Shown: positions 24,391 through 33,010, counted from the stretch's first letter. The stretch: DNA of 64,000 bases from Streptacidiphilus sp. PB12-B1b (GCF_014084125.1 NZ_CP048405.1:3162001-3226000), one strand, 5' to 3'. Program-made: numbers and translations. The notes: generated by a model not told the origin, from the letters alone.

Positions 24391-25428
24391 ATGGACGGGC
24401 GAACGGGCGGCTCGACCGCACCCACGCTGAAGGACGTGGCCGAGGCCGCGGGAGTGTCGGTCAAGACCGTGTCGAACGTGGTCAACCGCTCGGTGCACGT
24501 GGCCGTGGAGACCAGGGCGCGGGTCCAGCAGGCCATCGACCTGCTCGGCTACCAGCCGAATGTGATGGCCCGCCGGCTGCGCACCGGCCGCAGCGGCATG
24601 CTGGCGCTGGCCTTCCCGGAGCTGCCGTCGCCGTACTTCGCCGAGCTGGCCGTCGAGGTGATCGCGGCGGCCCGCAGACACGGCTGCACGGTGCTGATGG
24701 ACGACACCGCCGGCGACCCGGCGGCCGAACTGCGCATCGCCTCGGGCCTGGGCGACCCGATGATCGACGGGGTGATCCTCAGCCCGCTCGGCCTGGACCA
24801 GGCCGAGCTGATCGCCCGGGAACGGCCGATCCCGCTGGTGCTGCTGGGGGAGACGGACTTCGGCCCGGTCGCGGACCGGGTCCAGATCGACAACGTGGCC
24901 GCCGCCCGGACGGCCACCGGCCACCTGGTCGAGCAGGGCTACCGCCGGATCGGCGCGATCGGCTGGCAGGACCCCAACCCCCGGGCCACCGCGCAGCAGC
25001 GGCTGCTCGGCTACACCCAGGCGCTGGAGCAGGCCGGGCTGCCGGTCGAGCAGGCGCTGTTCCCCCCGGTCCGCTCCTACTTCCGCCCGGACGGGGCGGC
25101 GGCGATGCGCAGGCTGCTGAAGCTGCCGGACCGCCCCGACGCGGTGTTCTGCTTCAACGACCTGCTGGCCCTGGGCGCGATGCGCGCGGCGCACGAGGCC
25201 GGGCTGCGCGTCCCGCAGGACATCGCGCTGGTCGGCTTCGACGACGTGGAGGAGGCCGAGTACTCCATCCCCTCGCTGACCACCATCGCACCGGACAAGC
25301 GGAAGATCGCCGAGGCGGCCGTGGGGGCGCTGCTCGACCGGCTCGCCAACGGCCACGCCGAGCCCGGCCGGACGATCATCCCCGGCTACCGGCTGGTGGT
25401 CCGGGAGAGCAGCCGCCGGCGTCCCTGA
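24391..25428 (+). CDS. LacI family transcriptional regulator (paralogue 2)
   Basis: 345 residues from ATG 24391 (GAGAGG upstream). HTH LKDVAEAAGVSVKTVSNVVN at ~11-30, hinge MARRLRTGRSG, then the sugar-sensing domain. It is co-linear without gaps with the regulator at 18749-19786, sharing long identical blocks such as GLGDPxIDGVILSPLGLD and RPDGAAAMRRLLKLP. This implies a duplication after which the DNA-recognition helix stayed the same. It sits between the epimerase gene (divergent) and the ABC transporter genes (convergent). Probable repressor of both, with overlapping targets with its paralogue. Confidence 0.92.
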   Translation: MDGRTGGSTAPTLKDVAEAAGVSVKTVSNVVNRSVHVAVETRARVQQAIDLLGYQPNVMARRLRTGRSGMLALAFPELPSPYFAELAVEVIAAARRHGCTVLMDDTAGDPAAELRIASGLGDPMIDGVILSPLGLDQAELIARERPIPLVLLGETDFGPVADRVQIDNVAAARTATGHLVEQGYRRIGAIGWQDPNPRATAQQRLLGYTQALEQAGLPVEQALFPPVRSYFRPDGAAAMRRLLKLPDRPDAVFCFNDLLALGAMRAAHEAGLRVPQDIALVGFDDVEEAEYSIPSLTTIAPDKRKIAEAAVGALLDRLANGHAEPGRTIIPGYRLVVRESSRRRP

Positions 25429-25459
25429 GCCGCTGCCGGGCCGGCGGTCCGGGCCGGCC

Positions 25460-25491
25460 GGGGGAGCGGGGCGGCGCCCGGCCGCTCCCCC
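25460..25491. terminator. Bidirectional terminator hairpin
   Basis: GGGGGAGCGG (25460-25469) pairs with CCGCTCCCCC (25482-25491), 12-nt loop, between the convergent LacI paralogue 2 and the ABC permease operon. Confidence 0.7.
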
Positions 25492-25507
25492 CGGCGGCGG
25501 TCCGCGC

Positions 25508-26530
25508 TCAGGCGGGCCGCCCGGCGCGGCTGAGCAGCGTCTGCAGCAGCACCACCACGGCCAGGAAGCCCCCGTTGACGGTGTCGGTGAACGCCGACCC
25601 GTACTGCGAGGCGTACTGGTCGATCAGGTTGTTGATCACCGCCAGCAGCAGCACCCCGCAGACCGTGCCGCCGACCGATCCGGAGCCCCCGGTCAGCAGC
25701 GTGCCGCCGATCACCACGGCGGCGATGGCGGTCAGCTCGTAGCCGACGCCGATGGTGGTCACCCCGGAGCCCAGCCGCGAGCCGCTCATGGCCCCGGCGA
25801 GCCCGGCCAGGGTGCCGGAGAGCAGGTACACCTGCACCTTCGTCCGGGTCACCGGCAGGCCCATCAGCCCGGCGGCGTTCTCGTTGCCGCCGATCGCGGT
25901 CACGGTCGCGCCGAAGCGGGTCCGGGTGAGCAGCAGCCAGCCGAGGGCGAACAGCGCCGCCACGGTCAGCACCGGCGGCCAGACGCCCGCCGCCAGCCGC
26001 AGGAAGGCGGAGTGGGCGGGCACGAGGTAGGTGGTGGACCCCTGGTCGGTCAGGGCCTGCAGCAGCCCGCGCGCGCCGAGCAGCCCGGCCAGCGTGACGA
26101 TGAAGGGCGCCATCCGGGCCTTCGCCACCAGCAGGCCCTGCAATGTGCCCCAGGCGGCGCAGACCGCGATCGGCAGCAGCACCGCCAGCCACGTCCCGGT
26201 CTGCGCGCCCCTGGCGGCGAGCACGCCGCCGAGGGCGTAGAGCGAGCCCACCGACAGGTCGATCCCGCCGGTGGTGATCACGAAGGTCATGCCCAGGGCG
26301 AGCAGCCAGACGAAGGAGTTGTTGGCCAGGATGCTGCTGATGTTCGACCAGCTGGGAAACGTGCTGGAGCCGAACGACGCGGCGGCGCACACCAGGACCA
26401 GCACGGCCAGCGCCCCCTGCTGCTGGATCCGGGCGGCGACGGTCTCGAACCGTCCGGCCCGGCCGCCGTCCGGGGGCGGTGTGCCGGGCGCCGGTGCGGC
26501 GGCTCGGGGGTGGGCTGCGGTGGAGCTCAT
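25508..26530 (-). CDS. Sugar ABC transporter permease, YjfF-like (furanose type)
   Basis: 340 residues, last gene of a four-gene operon. ATG 26530 overlaps the previous stop by 4 nt. A polar Pro/Ala-rich head is followed by about nine or ten membrane helices. TFVITTGGIDLSVGSLYALGG is the conserved permease loop of the RbsC/YtfT/YjfF group, and TAIGGNENAAGLMG the EAA-like coupling loop. Having two different permeases in one operon is typical of galactofuranose-type (ytfQRT-yjfF) and FruEKFG importers. Context with two arabinofuranosidases suggests a pentofuranose substrate. Confidence 0.9.
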   Translation of the reverse strand: MSSTAAHPRAAAPAPGTPPPDGGRAGRFETVAARIQQQGALAVLVLVCAAASFGSSTFPSWSNISSILANNSFVWLLALGMTFVITTGGIDLSVGSLYALGGVLAARGAQTGTWLAVLLPIAVCAAWGTLQGLLVAKARMAPFIVTLAGLLGARGLLQALTDQGSTTYLVPAHSAFLRLAAGVWPPVLTVAALFALGWLLLTRTRFGATVTAIGGNENAAGLMGLPVTRTKVQVYLLSGTLAGLAGAMSGSRLGSGVTTIGVGYELTAIAAVVIGGTLLTGGSGSVGGTVCGVLLLAVINNLIDQYASQYGSAFTDTVNGGFLAVVVLLQTLLSRAGRPA

Positions 26531-27504
26531 CGGGTACCACGCTCCCGGGAGGCGTAGACGGCGAAGCAGATGATGGCCGCCTCGGTGATCTGGGTGTACG
26601 AGACGGGGACGTTGTGCTGCGTCAGCACGGCGGTGAGCAGTTGCATGAACAGGGCCCCGGCGACCGTGCCGAGCACCCGGATCCGGCCCCCGCTGAGCGG
26701 GGTGCCGCCGACCACCACTGCCGTGATCGCGGTCAGCTCCATGTCCAGGCCCTGGTTGGCGGGGTCGGCCTCGGCCCCGTGACCCACGATCAGCACCCCC
26801 GCGAGCGCGGCCAGCACCCCGGAGACCACGTACACCCCGACCTGGATCCGGCGGACCGGCAGCCCGGCCAGCCGACTGGCCCGGGGGTTGTCGCCGACCG
26901 CCACCAGCTGGCGTCCGAAGGTGGTCCGGCGCACCACCAGGCCGACCACCACGGCCGCCAGCCCGGCGATCCAGGCCATCCACGGCACGCCGAGGAAGCA
27001 GTCCCCGCCCAGCGCCAGCAGCCCGGAGTCGGTCACCGGCTTGGCCGAGTCGCCGTTGACGAGCTCGGCCAGCCCGCGCACCCCGATCATCAGCGAGAGC
27101 GTGGCGACGATGGGCTGCACCCGGGCGAAGGCCACCATCGCCCCGGCCACCAGGCCGCTGACCGCCCCCAGCAGCAGGGCCAGCGGCAGCGCCACGCCCA
27201 GCCCGTAGCCCAGGTACAGCGGGACGACGGCCGCCGCCAGCGCGATCACCGCGCCCACCGACAGGTCGATCCCCTCGGTGCCGATGACCAGGGCCATGCC
27301 CAGCGCCACCAGCAGCGCGGGGGACACCTGGAACAGCTGGACGCGGGCATTGCCTGCGGACAGGAAGCTGCCGTCCAGCCCGGTGGCGACCACGACCAGC
27401 AGCAGCAGGGCGGCGTAGATGCCGTACTCCTGGAGCAGGTGCAGCAGCCGGTCGCGTTCCGGCAGTCCGCGGCCCTTGGCGGTCCCGGCGGTGGTGGCGC
27501 TCAC
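26527..27504 (-). CDS. Sugar ABC transporter permease, YtfT-like (furanose type)
   Basis: 325 residues from GTG 27504, overlapping the ATPase stop by 4 nt (GTGA) and overlapping the next permease start by 4 nt. Multi-helix membrane protein with GTEGIDLSVGAVIALAAA and VAVGDNPRASRLAG loops. It pairs with the YjfF-like subunit to form a heterodimeric sugar pore. Two four-base overlaps in a row indicate tight translational coupling of the transporter subunits. Confidence 0.9.
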   Translation of the reverse strand: MSATTAGTAKGRGLPERDRLLHLLQEYGIYAALLLLVVVATGLDGSFLSAGNARVQLFQVSPALLVALGMALVIGTEGIDLSVGAVIALAAAVVPLYLGYGLGVALPLALLLGAVSGLVAGAMVAFARVQPIVATLSLMIGVRGLAELVNGDSAKPVTDSGLLALGGDCFLGVPWMAWIAGLAAVVVGLVVRRTTFGRQLVAVGDNPRASRLAGLPVRRIQVGVYVVSGVLAALAGVLIVGHGAEADPANQGLDMELTAITAVVVGGTPLSGGRIRVLGTVAGALFMQLLTAVLTQHNVPVSYTQITEAAIICFAVYASRERGTR

Positions 27505-29159
27505 CTGTCGCTCCTCTCGTGCCCGCCGCGCTCGGCGGCTCCCACCGGATCACCGGCTGCTGTCCCGCCTGTGCCAGGGTCTGCTGCGGGGTCTGTTGCG
27601 TCGGCCGCCTCGCCGCCTGCCTCGCCGCCTGCGGCCAGGGCCGCCAACAGGCCCTCCTCGGTGACTTCGGCGCCGTCGAGGCGGCCGACCACCCGGCCGT
27701 CCTTCAGCACCAGGATCCGGTCCGAACCCTCGACCAGCTCCTCCAACTCCGAGGAGATCAGCACCACCGCCAGCCCCTCCAGAGCCAACTCCTCGATGAG
27801 GGACTGGACTTCCGCCTTCGCCCCGACGTCGATGCCGCGCGTGGGCTCGTCCAGCAGCAGCACCTTGGGGTTCATGCACAGCCAGCGGGCCAGCAGCACC
27901 TTCTGCTGGTTGCCGCCGGACAGGTCGCTGACCCGCTGCTCCGGGCTGGACGCCTTGATCCGCAGCCGGTCCATGAACAGCCGGACGACCGCGTCCTGCT
28001 TCGCGGCGGAGACCACGCCCGCGCGCGACAGCCGTGGCAGCGCCGCCAGCACGATGTTCTCGCGCACCGACAGGCTGGGGATGATGCCCTCGCTCTTGCG
28101 GTCCTCCGCGAGCATCACCACCCCGGCCCGCAGCGCCGCCGCCGGGCTGCGGTGCCGCAGCTCCTCGCCCGCCACCCGGACCGTCCCGGTGTCGTCGGGC
28201 AGCGCGCCGACCACCGCCTTGGCGGTCTCGCTCCGGCCGGAGCCGAGCAGCCCGCCGAGGCCGAGCACCTCGCCCGCGTGCACGTCCAGATCGATCCCGT
28301 GCAGATGATGACGGACCGTCATGTTCCTTGCGGTGAGTACGGGTTCCTGGTCGTCACGGGCGTGCGTGGCCTCGCTGAAGGCGGTCGTGCCGGAACGCCG
28401 CACGGCGGACATCTCCCGGCCGAGCATCAGCGAGACCAGCCGCAGCCGGTTTAGCCCGGCCATCGCGCCGGTGTGCACCGCCCGGCCGTCCCGCAGCACG
28501 GTGACCCGGTCGCAGATCCGGTAGAGCTCGTCCAGGCGGTGGCTCACGTACACCACCGCGATGCCCTGCGCGCGCAGCCCGTCGATGACCGTGAACAGGG
28601 TCTCGACCTCGCGCGGTTCGAGCGAGGAGGTGGGCTCGTCCATGATCACCACCCGGGCCTCCACGCTGACCGCGCGCGCCAGCGCGACCATCTGCTGCGC
28701 GCCCAGCCCCAGCGTGTGCAGCGGGCGGCTGACGTCGGCGTCCACCCCGTAGCGGCGCAGCGCCCGGGACGCCTCGCGGTTCATCCGGCGCTGGTCCACC
28801 AGGCCCAGCCGACGCGGCTCGCGGCCCAGGAAGAGGTTGCGCGCCACCGACATCAGCGGGATCAGGTTCACCTCCTGGTAGATCGTCGAGATGCCCGCCG
28901 CCTGCGCCTCCAGCGGGCTGCGGAAGCTCTGCTCCCGGCCTGCCAGGCGCAGCGTCCCGGAGTCGGGGCGCAGCACGCCGGTGACCGCTTTGATCAGGGT
29001 GGACTTCCCGGCGCCGTTCTCGCCGACCAGGGCGTGCACCTCGCCCGGCAGCAGCCGGAAGTCGACGCCGCTCAGGGCGTGGACCCCGGCGAAGCTCTTG
29101 CTCACTCCGGTGACCTCCAGGACCGCCTCGGGCACCGGAACGTCTGGCTGGGGTGACAC
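27501..29159 (-). CDS. Sugar ABC transporter ATP-binding protein (duplicated NBD, YtfR/RbsA type)
   Basis: 552 residues from GTG 29159 (AAGGAGG 6 nt upstream). The first NBD has Walker A GENGAGKSTLIK and Walker B VVIMDEPTSSLE, with a non-standard signature LGLGAQQMVALARA. The second NBD has a degenerate P-loop (GLLGSGRSETAK), a canonical LSGGNQQKVLLARW signature and LLLDEPTRGIDVG. This asymmetric pattern is normal for the CUT2 sugar-importer class, giving one strong ATP site. The C-terminal tail is low-complexity Gly/Ala/Asp. It energises the two downstream permeases. Confidence 0.92.
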   Translation of the reverse strand: MSPQPDVPVPEAVLEVTGVSKSFAGVHALSGVDFRLLPGEVHALVGENGAGKSTLIKAVTGVLRPDSGTLRLAGREQSFRSPLEAQAAGISTIYQEVNLIPLMSVARNLFLGREPRRLGLVDQRRMNREASRALRRYGVDADVSRPLHTLGLGAQQMVALARAVSVEARVVIMDEPTSSLEPREVETLFTVIDGLRAQGIAVVYVSHRLDELYRICDRVTVLRDGRAVHTGAMAGLNRLRLVSLMLGREMSAVRRSGTTAFSEATHARDDQEPVLTARNMTVRHHLHGIDLDVHAGEVLGLGGLLGSGRSETAKAVVGALPDDTGTVRVAGEELRHRSPAAALRAGVVMLAEDRKSEGIIPSLSVRENIVLAALPRLSRAGVVSAAKQDAVVRLFMDRLRIKASSPEQRVSDLSGGNQQKVLLARWLCMNPKVLLLDEPTRGIDVGAKAEVQSLIEELALEGLAVVLISSELEELVEGSDRILVLKDGRVVGRLDGAEVTEEGLLAALAAGGEAGGEAADATDPAADPGTGGTAAGDPVGAAERGGHERSDR

Positions 29160-29257
29160 TCACCGCCTCCTTGCTGTGGATCGGGCCCGCAGGCGGCGGG
29201 GCGCTGGGGGTGCGCCCCGCCGCCAGGGGCTCAGTGGACCGGCTCGGCGGACCGGGC

Positions 29258-30376
29258 TCAGTAGACGAGGCCGCCGGACAGCGCCTGCGCCGCGTTGGCG
29301 GGGGTGAAGTGGTTGTCCTTGATGATCACCTTCGGCTGGACGCCGGTGCCGCCGTAGAAGTCGGTCAGGGACTGGAAGGCCAACGGTCCGAATCTCGGGT
29401 TGGTCTCGATGTCGGCCACCAACTGCCCGTCGGCGACGTCCTGCACGCACTGCTGGGTGCCGTCGATGGACACGATCTTGATGTCCTTGCCGGGGGTCTT
29501 CCCGGCGGACTTGATGGCCTGGATCGCGCCCAGTGCCATCTCGTCGTTCTCGGCGTAGACGGCGGTGATGCCGGGGTGCGACTGGAGCAGCTGCTCCATC
29601 ACCGTCTGCCCGTCGGTCTCGTCGAAGTTGGCGGTCTGCGAGGCGACGACCTTCAGCCCGGGGTACTTGGCGGCTATCTCGGCGTTGAAGCCGTTGGTGC
29701 GGTCGGTGGAGACGTTGTTGCCGGGGGTTCCGGACAGCACCGCGACCTGCCCCTTGCCGCCGGTGGCCGCGCCGAGGTCGTCGGCGGCCGTCTGGGCCTG
29801 GCCGTAGAAGTTCGAGCCGATGAAGGCGACGAAGTCGGTGCAGGCGGTGCCGTTGGCGGTGCGGTCGATGGTGAGCACCGGGATCTTCCTGGCCTTGGCC
29901 TCGGCCAGCGCCGGGCCCAGGCCCGCGGAGTTCTCCGGGGCCACGATCAGCACCTTGGCGCCCTGCGCGATCATGTCCTCGATCTGCGAGTTCTGCGCGT
30001 TGACGTCGGCATTGGCGTTGCGCTGGATCAGCTTCACGCCCAGGGACTTGGCCTGTGCGGTGATGCTCGCGGTCTCGGTGGCGCGGAACGGGTTGCTGGT
30101 GGACTCGGACTGGGAGAACCCGACGATGGTCCTGCCGTCGGTGATGTCGAGCTTCGGCACCCCGCCCGCGTAGGTCTGGTACGTGCAGCCGGAGCCGGCG
30201 CCCGCCGGGGCGGAGGCGGCGACGGTCTGCTGGGCGGCGGCGGTGTCGGCCCCGCCGGTGGTGGCGGCGCCGGAGGCGGTGGCGTTGCCCGCGTTGGTGC
30301 AGGCGCTCGCGCCGAGGCACAGGGCCGCAGCCAGGGCCGTTGCCGGGACGGCTCTGCGCAGGGGAATGGCGTGCAT
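29258..30376 (-). CDS. Sugar ABC transporter substrate-binding lipoprotein (YtfQ-like)
   Basis: 372 residues from ATG 30376. Lipoprotein signal MHAIPLRRAVPATALAAALCLGASAC, written here only in outline: basic head, hydrophobic core, lipobox ending ASAC. The mature protein is a type-1 periplasmic-binding fold with IVGFSQSESTSNPFRATETA at its start, typical of galactofuranose/ribose-class binders, and VSIDGTQQCVQDVADGQ near the hinge. First gene of the transporter operon, 98 nt before the ATPase gene. Two copies of the shared operator lie upstream. The likely ligand is a furanose sugar, inferred from context. Confidence 0.9.
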   Translation of the reverse strand: MHAIPLRRAVPATALAAALCLGASACTNAGNATASGAATTGGADTAAAQQTVAASAPAGAGSGCTYQTYAGGVPKLDITDGRTIVGFSQSESTSNPFRATETASITAQAKSLGVKLIQRNANADVNAQNSQIEDMIAQGAKVLIVAPENSAGLGPALAEAKARKIPVLTIDRTANGTACTDFVAFIGSNFYGQAQTAADDLGAATGGKGQVAVLSGTPGNNVSTDRTNGFNAEIAAKYPGLKVVASQTANFDETDGQTVMEQLLQSHPGITAVYAENDEMALGAIQAIKSAGKTPGKDIKIVSIDGTQQCVQDVADGQLVADIETNPRFGPLAFQSLTDFYGGTGVQPKVIIKDNHFTPANAAQALSGGLVY

Positions 30377-30471
30377 ACGCCGATCACATCCTTGTGGAGG
30401 TGGGTGGGTGCCCCGCGGATGGTTCCGCAGGCGGCCGCCGGGAGCGGGCCGCCTGCGGCCCGGGGAGGGCA

Positions 30472-30485
30472 TTCCAACGATGTAA
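30472..30485. promoter_or_regulatory. LacI-type operator, site D (ABC transporter)
   Basis: TTCCAACGATGTAA, about 96 nt before the substrate-binding protein start. Thirteen of its 14 bases are identical to site A. Confidence 0.65.
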
Positions 30486-30619
30486 CAGGAATATTGATGA
30501 CAGCGCTCTCCCGGCCTGTCAAGGCTTCCGGCGCGGTCGGATGGGTGCGCGCGCAGGCTCGACACGGCTGTCGGCGGCGGTACTTGACGCCGCGGACGCC
30601 GGAGCGGCTCAATGATGCG

Positions 30620-30633
30620 TTACAACGATGGAC
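30620..30633. promoter_or_regulatory. LacI-type operator, site E (distal, ABC transporter)
   Basis: TTACAACGATGGAC, 148 bp from site D. A second distal copy could allow DNA looping, as is known for LacI-family repressors. Confidence 0.5.
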
Positions 30634-30716
30634 AGGCTCCGGCCGGGCCCCGGACAGCGCTTCGCCCCGCCACGGGGTGGCGGGGCGAAGGGCCTGGCGG
30701 GGGAACAGCGTCGGCT

Positions 30717-31823
30717 CTACAGGTGCCGCATCGCGTAGACGGTGCCGACGGTGTCGATGGACTCGTAGCGCACCACCGTGCCCTTGTGCGGCGCGTGCAG
30801 GATCATGCCGTTTCCGGCGTACATGCCGACGTGCGTGTCGTCGTTGAAGAACACCAGGTCGCCGACCTGAAGGTCGGACTCGCTGGCGACCGGGGTGCCC
30901 TGGGTGACCTGGTCGTAGGTGGTGCGGCCGATGTTCAGCCCGGCCTTGTCGTAGGCCCACATCATCAGGCCGGAGCAGTCGAAGGTGGTCGGGCCGGTGT
31001 GGGACCACACGTACGGGTCGCCGAGCCGGGTCTGCGCCGCGGCGAAGGCCGCCGCCTCGACCGCGTCCCCGGCCGAGGCATGGCCCAGGTCCACCGGGGC
31101 GCCGCCACCGCTACTGTCACCGCCGCCGTTCCCGTCCCCGGCTCCGTGGCCGCCGCTGCCGTTGTGGGCGGTCGTGGTCGCCGGGGCGCCGTTCAGCTCC
31201 TGGTCGACGGCGAGCCGCTGGGCGGCGGTGAAGGAGTTCAGCCGGGCCTGGGCGGCGCTCAGCTTCTGCTGGACCTGGGTCTTGGCGGCGGCCAGCCGGG
31301 CGGCGGACGCGGCCAGCGCCCTGAGCTTGGCCTCGGCCGTGGCCTTCTCCCTGTCGAGCGTGGTCTCGGCGCCCTGCAACCCGCTGAGCAACTCGGCCTG
31401 GCTGGAGTTGAGTTGAACGGTGGTGGAGGCCTGGTCCAGGTAGTTGGAGGGGTCGGCCGAGAGCATCAGCTGCACGGTCGGGTCGATGGTGCCCCCGTCC
31501 CGGTACTGGGCTGCGGCGGCGGCCCCGAGCAGCGACTCCTGCGCGTTGATCGCGGCCTGCTGCCGGGCGATCTCGTTCTGAAGGACCGTCACCTGCTGCT
31601 GGAGCTGCTGCTGTTGCTCCTGCGCGGTGTCGTACCGCTGCACCGCCGCGTCGGCGGCGACGTTGTCGGCCTGCACCTCGGCGGCGAGCGAGGCGGTACT
31701 GGGCGGCGGGGCGGCCTGCGCGGACTGCGCGTTGGCGGTGATCGCCACGGTGGTCGCGGCGACGGCGGTCAGCACGGTGACCCGGGTGCGGTGGGGCGTT
31801 GGGGTACGGCGATGGGACGCCAC
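30717..31823 (-). CDS. NlpC/P60 peptidoglycan endopeptidase with coiled-coil domain
   Basis: 368 residues from GTG 31823 (AAGGAG upstream). Signal peptide with cleavage near AQA-A. Then a long coiled coil (~45-215, Gln/Ala/Leu heptads such as EQQQQLQQQVTVLQNEIARQ), a Gly/Ser-rich linker, and the C-terminal NlpC/P60 domain: FDCSGLMMWAYDKAG (catalytic Cys), THVGMYAGNG (His), MILHAPHKG (third polar His). This is the RipA/CwlO-like design that cleaves stem peptides. Its 5' leader is a c-di-AMP riboswitch, so expression is probably tied to osmotic and cell-wall state. Confidence 0.93.
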   Translation of the reverse strand: MASHRRTPTPHRTRVTVLTAVAATTVAITANAQSAQAAPPPSTASLAAEVQADNVAADAAVQRYDTAQEQQQQLQQQVTVLQNEIARQQAAINAQESLLGAAAAAQYRDGGTIDPTVQLMLSADPSNYLDQASTTVQLNSSQAELLSGLQGAETTLDREKATAEAKLRALAASAARLAAAKTQVQQKLSAAQARLNSFTAAQRLAVDQELNGAPATTTAHNGSGGHGAGDGNGGGDSSGGGAPVDLGHASAGDAVEAAAFAAAQTRLGDPYVWSHTGPTTFDCSGLMMWAYDKAGLNIGRTTYDQVTQGTPVASESDLQVGDLVFFNDDTHVGMYAGNGMILHAPHKGTVVRYESIDTVGTVYAMRHL

Positions 31824-31847
31824 GAAGGCGAGCTCCTTCTTCCTCGC

Positions 31848-32005
31848 CCGCCTACCGGGTTAGCTGACGGGTTCGGGCTGGAAGATCGCCCTACGGCGCC
31901 TCACCGGCAGTGACCGGCCTGACGTCGATTCACCCCGAGGAACGAGTGGTTCCCCGGCTCCGAGTTGTCGGCTCTCCTGCCGCGCCTCGGACTCGGCGGG
32001 AACAC
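31848..32005 (-). promoter_or_regulatory. ydaO-type c-di-AMP riboswitch
   Basis: Minus-strand leader of the NlpC/P60 gene carries the conserved blocks in order: GAGCCGGGGAACC (complement of 31948-31960), GGGGTGAATCG, GTAGGGCGATC, CCCGAACCCGTCAGCT and AACCCGGTAGGCGGG ending about 25 nt before the start codon. These are hallmarks of the ydaO/yuaA class in actinobacteria, which senses c-di-AMP and usually switches cell-wall hydrolase genes off. Exact ends are approximate. Confidence 0.88.
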
Positions 32006-32180
32006 CGCTGCCACCCGGCGGGTGATCGACAGCGCGGTGGTTCGCTGACCGACTTTAGTGATCCAACCGTGATTAGTTCAATGCTTGTCGGTAAAGATTA
32101 CTGATGCGCCGAAAGGTTCCCGCAGGCATCCCGCGGACGGGCGGAGCACAGCCGAGACACCCCCGACAAGGGAGATCCCC

Positions 32181-32921
32181 ATGAGCATGCCGACCGGTCG
32201 GACCTTCCTCCTGGTGCACGGAGCCTGGCACAGCGGCGCGTGCTGGGAGCGCGTCGTCCCGCTGCTGACCTCCGCCGGACACCGGGTGCTGGCCCCCTCG
32301 CTGACCGGCCACGGCGACAGGGCCCACCTGCTCAGCCCCGAGGTCGGGCTCGACACGCACGTCCAGGACGTCGTCGGGCTGATCACCGGGCAGGACCTCA
32401 CCGAGGTGGTCCTCGTCGGACACAGCTACGCCGGGCTGGTCATCTCGTCCGCCGCCCACCAGATCCCGGACCGGATCGCGCACCTGGTCTACCTCGACGC
32501 CATGGTCCCCGAGGACGGCGAGAGCGCGCTCGACGTCATCCCGCTGACCCAGACCCTGATCGACCAGGCCGCCGCGTCCGGCAGCCCCTGGCGGATACCG
32601 CCGCTGCCCGCCCTGCCCCCGCCCCACGGCCTGTTCGGGGTCACCGACCCGACCGACGCCGCCTGGCTGCAAGGGCTGCTCACCGACCAGTCAGTGCGCT
32701 GCTTGGTGCAACCGGTGCACCTCGGCAACCCGGCCGCGGACGCCATCCCGCGCACGCACATCCACTGCGTCGCCGGCCCGCCGGACGGCCCCGCCCGCCG
32801 ACCGGTTCCCGCGACCCAGCCCAACGGCGCCCCGGCGCAGGTACGGGAACTGGCCACCGGCCACGACTGCATGGTCACCCAGCCGGCCGAGCTCGCCGGG
32901 CTGCTGCTCACCCTCGGCTGA
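32181..32921 (+). CDS. Alpha/beta fold hydrolase (esterase, EstC/hydroxynitrile-lyase-like group)
   Basis: 246 residues; ATG 32181 with AAGGGAG upstream. FLLVHGAWHSGACWE opens the fold, GHSYAGLV is the Ser nucleophile elbow, and TGHDCMVTQPAELA holds the catalytic His. VHGAWH and the short cap resemble the salicylate-esterase/EstC group. The acid segment is unusually Pro-rich (AGPPDGPARRPVPATQP), so the usual strand with the acid residue is poorly conserved. A MmyB-type regulator follows 89 nt downstream on the same strand, but that gene may be separate. Confidence 0.8.
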   Translation: MSMPTGRTFLLVHGAWHSGACWERVVPLLTSAGHRVLAPSLTGHGDRAHLLSPEVGLDTHVQDVVGLITGQDLTEVVLVGHSYAGLVISSAAHQIPDRIAHLVYLDAMVPEDGESALDVIPLTQTLIDQAAASGSPWRIPPLPALPPPHGLFGVTDPTDAAWLQGLLTDQSVRCLVQPVHLGNPAADAIPRTHIHCVAGPPDGPARRPVPATQPNGAPAQVRELATGHDCMVTQPAELAGLLLTLG

Positions 32922-33010
32922 GCCGCCCGCCGGCCGGGCCGCCCCACCCGGCGCTGCCTACCCATGGCAGGGGCAGGCTGCGCGCCGCGCGACCGCACAT
33001 ACTGAATTCC

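Larger units (their letters stand above)
30377..30716. other. 340-bp intergenic region, transporter promoter
   Basis: Holds operator copies D and E. On the minus strand TTGACA (complement of 30517-30522) is a candidate -35, with CAATAT about 20 bp further as a poor -10; operator D would then cover the start point. No gene recognised. Confidence 0.5.
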
